In this document: one piece after another, positions 60,190-64,000 of the stretch
Position numbering within the stretch: the first letter of the stretch is position 1
Layout of the letters: the number at the start of each line of letters is the position of its first letter
Source: Streptomyces hygroscopicus
GTDB taxonomy: Bacteria > Actinomycetota > Actinomycetes > Streptomycetales > Streptomycetaceae
Assembly (NCBI GenBank): GCA_002021875.1
Contig: CP018627.1
Location: 8,184,001-8,248,000, forward strand
Direction: 5' to 3'
Length of the DNA stretch: 64,000 nucleotides
The notes under the pieces: model-generated
The model's database searches: none
Told to the model about the DNA's origin: nothing
Seen by the model: the letters and a program-made list of their open reading frames with translations, nothing else
Position numbers and translations under genes: made by a program

Positions 60190-60286
60190 GGTCCGCTACC
60201 TCCGCTACCGGCGCTACCTCGCAGGTCAGAGCCATGATTGAGGTAGCGGGAAGGGGCGGCGGTAGCGGATGACTCCCGCTACCCGC
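60190..60286. repeat. Module I: CCGCTACC word, core (minus) at 60220
   Basis: CCGCTACC/GGTAGCGG copies flank the core at 60220-60228. The inverted duplicate is at 62124-62217. Confidence 0.88.
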
Positions 60287-60324
60287 CCCGGCGTCCACTG
60301 TCCGCCGCTCGCCCCCTTCCTGAG

Positions 60325-60416
60325 AATCCGCCACAGCCGCCACGCCGCCACAGCGCAGGTCAGAGGGGGTGATCGTGTGGCGGATCGCTTCCGTGTGGCG
60401 GATCGGTACCGCCACG
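60325..60416. repeat. Module J: CCGCCACA word, core (minus) at 60354
   Basis: CCGCCACA/TGTGGCGG copies flank the core at 60354-60362. The inverted duplicate is at 61990-62082. Confidence 0.88.
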
Positions 60417-60555
60417 TCTCGGGGGAAGAGCAGGAAGGACCGCCTTCGGCGGACGACCCTCGGGCGCCCACGGCGGGAACTCTTGGCGGACCGTGGGCGA
60501 CTGCGGGAGCAACCACGAGCGGCACCAGGTCGATCGACGGTCGGACCATGGCCCC

Positions 60556-60666
60556 TGTCGCTTGTCGCTTGTCGCTTGTCGCGACAAGCCTGATAGGGGT
60601 CCGCCCCCTCCCCACACCCGTGATGGGGTGGACAGGCGACAGGCGACAGGCGACAAGCGACAAGCC
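60556..60666. repeat. Module K: GCGACAAG/GCGACAGG word, no core
   Basis: Three CTTGTCG units run in tandem on the left and five GCGACA(A/G)G units on the right of a 50-bp centre. No TGACCTGCG core is present. This module is absent from the mirror arm. Confidence 0.85.
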
Positions 60667-60951
60667 GCACGGACAGCGGAAGGGCTATGTGGACCGCCTT
60701 CGGCGGACGACCTTCGGGCGCCTCAGCGCTCGGGAGCTCCGGCCGGACGGCGACCGCGCCCTGACCGGGGGCACCGACGGCTCTTAGTAGGGGCACGGGG
60801 CGCCGGCCGACGGACCTCCCCCCTTGGAAGGCGTTCCTGGGGCCGGGCGGCCAGCAGCCCGCCGACGGCCGGACCCCCGCCCCTGAAAAGCCTCCTCCAG
60901 CAACCACGACCAGCACCGGCATCGAGGGCATGACGGCACCGCGGGGCAAGC

Positions 60952-60984
60952 AAGAAGAGCACCACGCCCCCGGGTGCTCTTCTT
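60952..60984. terminator. Terminator-like hairpin within the array
   Basis: AAGAAGAGCACC (60952-60963) pairs perfectly with 60973-60984 around a 9-nt loop. A run of T follows further on at 61034. Confidence 0.7.
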
Positions 60985-61055
60985 GATGTTCGGCGCCTCA
61001 TACAGGCGCACCCAACTACAACAGACACCCCCTCTTTTTTCCTAAGTAGGGAAGC

Positions 61056-61264
61056 TCTGCGTCACCGCGTCACCGGACCATGAAAAACGCCCTGTGACCT
61101 GCGCATACAGCGGTGACGCAGATGGTGAAATCTGCGTCACCACTGCGTCACCTGCGTCAACGCTGACGGACGCCCGCGTCACCGTTGACGCACCTCCGAA
61201 CCTCTGCGTCACCCTAAAAGTGCAGGTCAGGGGTACGGGGTGTCGCAGGTGACGCCGTGACGCA
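61056..61264. repeat. Module L: GCGTCACC word, core at 61095
   Basis: GCGTCAC/GTGACGC occurs about ten times. The exact core is at 61095-61103 and a near-match in the reverse sense (TGCAGGTCA) at 61221. This is the largest module. Confidence 0.85.
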
Positions 61265-61422
61265 GAAATCCGAACCTCGGACACACACGGGTCGCGAAGG
61301 GGCCACCCCCTCCTGAAGAGCCTTCCAGGTGCGCCCACGGTCTGCACCATGCCCACGGCTAGCAGTCAGCGCAGCGCGGCATCTGCCCTTCGGGGCTGCG
61401 TTTGCGTGGTGGAGAACGGCCC

Positions 61423-61509
61423 CGCTAGACGCTAGGCCGCTGGTCACACCCGGTATGTGGCGCTAGGGGCGCTGCTAGACCTAGCGGGGGTAGGCGCTAG
61501 GTCTAGCAG
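61423..61509. repeat. Module M: CGCTAG word, no core
   Basis: CGCTAG(G/A) and CTAGCG words recur about seven times. No TGACCTGCG core is present. Confidence 0.75.
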
Positions 61510-61549
61510 CCGGGCGCGGTCCCTGGTCGTCGCTTGCCGCGCCATGACG

Positions 61550-61727
61550 GGCGTCGAAGGCGCTTCGACGCCCGTCGACCGGACGCCTCGCGAGGCGCCC
61601 ACGGACATCGCCCTTGCCGCCGCTGCGGCGGTGGAGCTCCCGGCGGGTCGGGCCGGACGTCGAAGCGGCACCGACGGCCGTCAAAGTCGAGGCGACGCCC
61701 GTCGAAGCGCGCTCGACGGCCGTCAAT
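61550..61727. repeat. Module N: CGTCGAAG word, no core
   Basis: GTCGAAG/CTTCGAC and GACGGCCGTCAA-like words recur about eight times with inverted copies. No TGACCTGCG core is present. Confidence 0.75.
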
Positions 61728-61764
61728 CTGTTCGGGGCCAGCAGAGAAGAGGCCACCGCCGCCG

Positions 61765-62344
61765 GGGAGGCTTTTCAGGGGCGGGGGTCCGGCCGTCGGC
61801 GGGCTGCTGGCCGCCCGGCCCCAGGAACGCCTTCCAAGGGGGGAGGTCCGTCGGCCGGCGCCCCGTGCCCCTACTAAGAGCCGTCGGTGCCCCCGGTCAG
61901 GGCGCGGTCGCCGTCCGGCCGGAGCTCCCGAGCGCTGAGGCGCCCGAGGGTTGTCCGCCGAAGGCGGTCCTTCCTGCTCTTCCCCCACGACGTGGCGGTA
62001 CCGATCCGCCACACGGAAGCGATCCGCCACACGATCACCCCCTCTGACCTGCGCTGTGGCGGCGTGGCGGCTGTGGCGGATTCTCAGGAAGGGGGCGAGC
62101 GGCGGACAGTGGACGCCGGGGCGGGTAGCGGGAGTCATCCGCTACCGCCGCCCCTTCCCGCTACCTCAATCATGGCTCTGACCTGCGAGGTAGCGCCGGT
62201 AGCGGAGGTAGCGGACCTGAGAGGGAGAGGGGGTGGGTCCAGCTCGTGTAGCGGAACCTATCCGCTACACGAGCTGGATCCGCTACAAAAATCATGCCCC
62301 TGACCTGCGATGTAGCGGATGTTGCGGATGTAGCGGACCCCTGA
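61765..62344. repeat. Mirror arm of a long inverted repeat (modules J', I', H')
   Basis: This arm is the near-identical reverse complement of 60064-60470 joined to 60692-60896. It contains cores at 62045, 62179 and 62301. The 254 bp holding module K are missing here. Confidence 0.9.
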
Positions 62345-62361
62345 GGGAAGGGGGAGGGGAG

Positions 62362-63609
62362 TCACTGCGGCAGGAAGCCAGGCTTCGCCTGGCCCAGGTC
62401 GCGAAGGTGCGCAAGGTAGTCCTGAGCAGCGGGCTCCGACGCGTATAGGCGCCTCATCTCAGCGGCTAGTTCGCGGCTCGTCATGATGAGCGATGGCACC
62501 GACTGGCGCTCACCCTCCAGGGCTCGTTCGCCCATGATGAGCGCCTGCTCAAGGTCGCCTTCCCGAGCTGCTGTCACACCCAGCGTGACGCGGGCTTCCG
62601 CATTGCGCATGGGGCTGCGTTCCGTGCCGTCGAAGTCCGTACCCGCTCGTAGGACTTCCTCAGCAAGCATGCGAGCCATCTTGTCCTCACCCACGAGGCG
62701 GTAGCAGTCCATGGCGTAGAAGTCGAACTTCGCTGGGTCCACCACAAAGTGGTTGTCCAAGTTCTCAGGGTGCGGCATGCCCTCAAGCAACTGGCGTCCC
62801 CTGTCGAGCGCCACCTCAACCTGTCGGCGGTCCCCGAGGCGCGCCCACGCCTTTGCCTCTTGTCCAGCGAGCTGCACGGCGACTCCGTGATGCCCGGCCA
62901 GGTCTGCGCCAGCCTGCGCGGCAGCGATGACGCCACGATAGTCGCCCGTCGTGAGGGCGAACCATGCCCGCATCTCGTGGGCCCAACCACCGACTTCGGC
63001 ATGGTCAGCTTCGGTGGCCAGCGACAGTGCGGCCCGTCGCGTGGACTCAGCTGCGTGGCGGTCGCCCGTGTCGTACTCCACGCAGCCCACCAGGAGAGCA
63101 AGCCAGCCAGAGAGCGCGAGCACTTCGCGGTGCTGCGCGAGAGTGAGGCTCTTCGAAGTAAGCTCCACAACGCGACGCAGCCACTGGCGCCCCTCAATGA
63201 GAAGCTGTTCGCTCGGCATGAACGGATACTCCGAGCAGAGTCGATCCGTCGTGATCCGCAGAGCATCAAGCGTCGCTGCGTCTACGTCGGAACGACTTAG
63301 GCGGCTGACGATCTCAAGCGTTTCCATCCCGCTTGCCGCGAGAACTTCGTTCTTCCCGTCTCTGCGCGTCGGCGCAGGGAAGAGGGCGTTGGTCACGGTC
63401 CCGAAAGCGGTCGCGATGAGCGGACGATAGAACTCGTTCGGAAGCTGCCCCGACTCCCACCGCTTCCACTGCCGGATCAGGCTGTCGTCGGCGGGAAGCT
63501 CCTCTGAGGCGTGCATGCGAAGCGCCCCCACTGCGTCTCGCTGCGACCAATCGCGCGCCGCCCGTTCTGCCGCGATACGGCGTGCCCATGCGGGCCTGTC
63601 GTCGCCCAT
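62362..63609 (-). CDS. XRE family regulator with TPR-like C-terminal domain
   Basis: This protein of about 415 residues has an N-terminal helix-turn-helix (WARRIAAERAARDWSQRDAVGALRMHASEELPADDSLIRQWKRWESG). Helical tetratricopeptide-like repeats (about 100-400: ALSGWLALLVGCVEYDTGDRHAAESTRRAALSLATEADHAE...) follow. The ATG at 63609 has GGAGGAGG upstream. Proteins of this type sit in actinomycete integrative conjugative elements and probably control replication or transfer genes. It ends 18 bp beyond the repeat array. Confidence 0.88.
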   Translation of the reverse strand: MGDDRPAWARRIAAERAARDWSQRDAVGALRMHASEELPADDSLIRQWKRWESGQLPNEFYRPLIATAFGTVTNALFPAPTRRDGKNEVLAASGMETLEIVSRLSRSDVDAATLDALRITTDRLCSEYPFMPSEQLLIEGRQWLRRVVELTSKSLTLAQHREVLALSGWLALLVGCVEYDTGDRHAAESTRRAALSLATEADHAEVGGWAHEMRAWFALTTGDYRGVIAAAQAGADLAGHHGVAVQLAGQEAKAWARLGDRRQVEVALDRGRQLLEGMPHPENLDNHFVVDPAKFDFYAMDCYRLVGEDKMARMLAEEVLRAGTDFDGTERSPMRNAEARVTLGVTAAREGDLEQALIMGERALEGERQSVPSLIMTSRELAAEMRRLYASEPAAQDYLAHLRDLGQAKPGFLPQ

Positions 63610-63768
63610 ACGCCCTCCTCCGGGTGCCTTCACCTGAGTCTCACGCATCAACCATGGGGACAGGCAAGGGGACAGCGAGGTGACACCGGACATGTCCCCA
63701 GTCGAACCGCGCTGCCACCTCAGTGTCACTTATGACACACGCTCTGTTCATCCCATGCTGGTTGCAGA

Positions 63769-64000
63769 TCACGCACCACTTTGGTCGGAGCGACTTTCGA
63801 GCACTGCGACCCGTTCAACCAATGATTGAATTTGGGAGCGGATTTCCTTGATTTCGTCGTGCACATCACTGGTCGGGGCGGCGCCATCGCTCACGAAATT
63901 ACCGAGGTTCCCGGCCGAGATGATCAGCCCTTCGGTTCGGAGTGCAGCCAATGCGTTCTGGATCGTTTGACTCGCAAACCCGAAGCGTTCCGCCAATTCC
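63769..64000 (-). CDS. GntR family regulator (start outside window)
   Basis: Only the last 76 or so residues are present: the recognition helix and wing LAERFGFASQTIQNALAALRTEGLIISAGNLGNFVSDG, then a coiled tail (HDEIKEIRSQIQSLVERVAVLESRSDQSGA) instead of a large effector domain. KorSA-type GntR repressors of integrative conjugative elements have this compact form. The start lies beyond the window end. Confidence 0.85.
   Translation of the reverse strand, partial: ELAERFGFASQTIQNALAALRTEGLIISAGNLGNFVSDGAAPTSDVHDEIKEIRSQIQSLVERVAVLESRSDQSGA

Larger units (their letters stand above)
58905..62340. repeat. Array of origin-like/transfer-site-like repeat modules
   Basis: This is a 3.4-kb region, without genes from 59001. 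It is a string of about 17 blocks of 75-210 bp. Each block repeats its own 7-9 bp word in both orientations. Ten blocks contain the exact core TGACCTGCG, at 58913, 59111, 59262, 59832 and 61095 (plus), 60098, 60220 and 60354 (minus), and the mirror copies at 62045, 62179 and 62301; 61095 also has a near-match partner. Individual modules are listed separately. Confidence 0.85.

Noticed and set aside
58905..62340. CRISPR array
   Set aside because: The repeated words change from block to block, occur in both orientations with irregular spacing, and there are no cas genes.
59001..62361. Many frames of 60-280 residues in the repeat array
   Set aside because: They translate repeats in every phase, mirror each other across the inverted repeat, and show no domains or start signals.

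Overview
The window is high-GC actinobacterial DNA, almost certainly a Streptomyces chromosome. The evidence is a conservon operon (sensor kinase, roadblock, DUF742, GTPase), XRE-DUF5753/DUF397/RsbW-like trios, many GTG starts, a CebR-type operator and the spacer style. It reads as a chromosomal core followed by an integrative island.

Core, about 1 to 29.9 kb. In order it holds lon (5' end outside the window), a Uma2-family gene, an atypical SDR, and a quinone/flavin reductase with a convergent TetR gene that share one operator motif. Next come a secreted GH25 lysozyme, a MarR regulator, a PP2C-like protein, and a five-gene conservon ending in a StyA-like flavin monooxygenase. An NlpC/P60 hydrolase, a TetR gene, and divergent AurF-like and ferritin-like diiron genes follow. 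The rest is a GNAT, a LysR/MFS pair, a DHA2-type MFS transporter fused to beta-sandwich repeats and divergent from a MarR gene, a DUF427 protein, an AA10 copper monooxygenase under a perfect CebR box, and an AAA ATPase.

Island, about 30.0 to 58.9 kb. Three degenerate 3' fragments of a tRNA-Arg(CCG)-like gene, all in one orientation (near 30.03, 39.53 and 58.86 kb), mark successive integrations. The first segment (30.1-39.5 kb) carries a KAP P-loop NTPase with a possible EVE/PUA-like N-terminus, a small-protein/DUF6879/NB-ARC-TPR cluster, and a DUF397/XRE/RsbW-like trio. The second (39.6-58.9 kb) is a defence island: drmC, drmB, drmA and drmE (class 2 DISARM), then vsr and a C5-cytosine methyltransferase, then two divergent GIY-YIG nucleases of the Eco29kI type. 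After that come decayed remnants (DUF3883, regulator fragment), a D-amino-acid-oxidase-like enzyme, an RsbW-like ATPase, and a serine recombinase whose reading frame runs through the third tRNA fragment.

Beyond 58.9 kb. A 3.3-kb gene-free stretch consists of about 17 short repeat modules. Each is built from its own roughly 8-bp word in direct and inverted copies, and ten contain the shared core TGACCTGCG. Three modules are duplicated as arms of a long inverted repeat. The window ends in an XRE-TPR regulator and a truncated GntR gene, a pair typical of actinomycete integrative conjugative elements. The module array is the least explained and most interesting feature; it may be a collection of origin-like or transfer-locus-like recognition sites.
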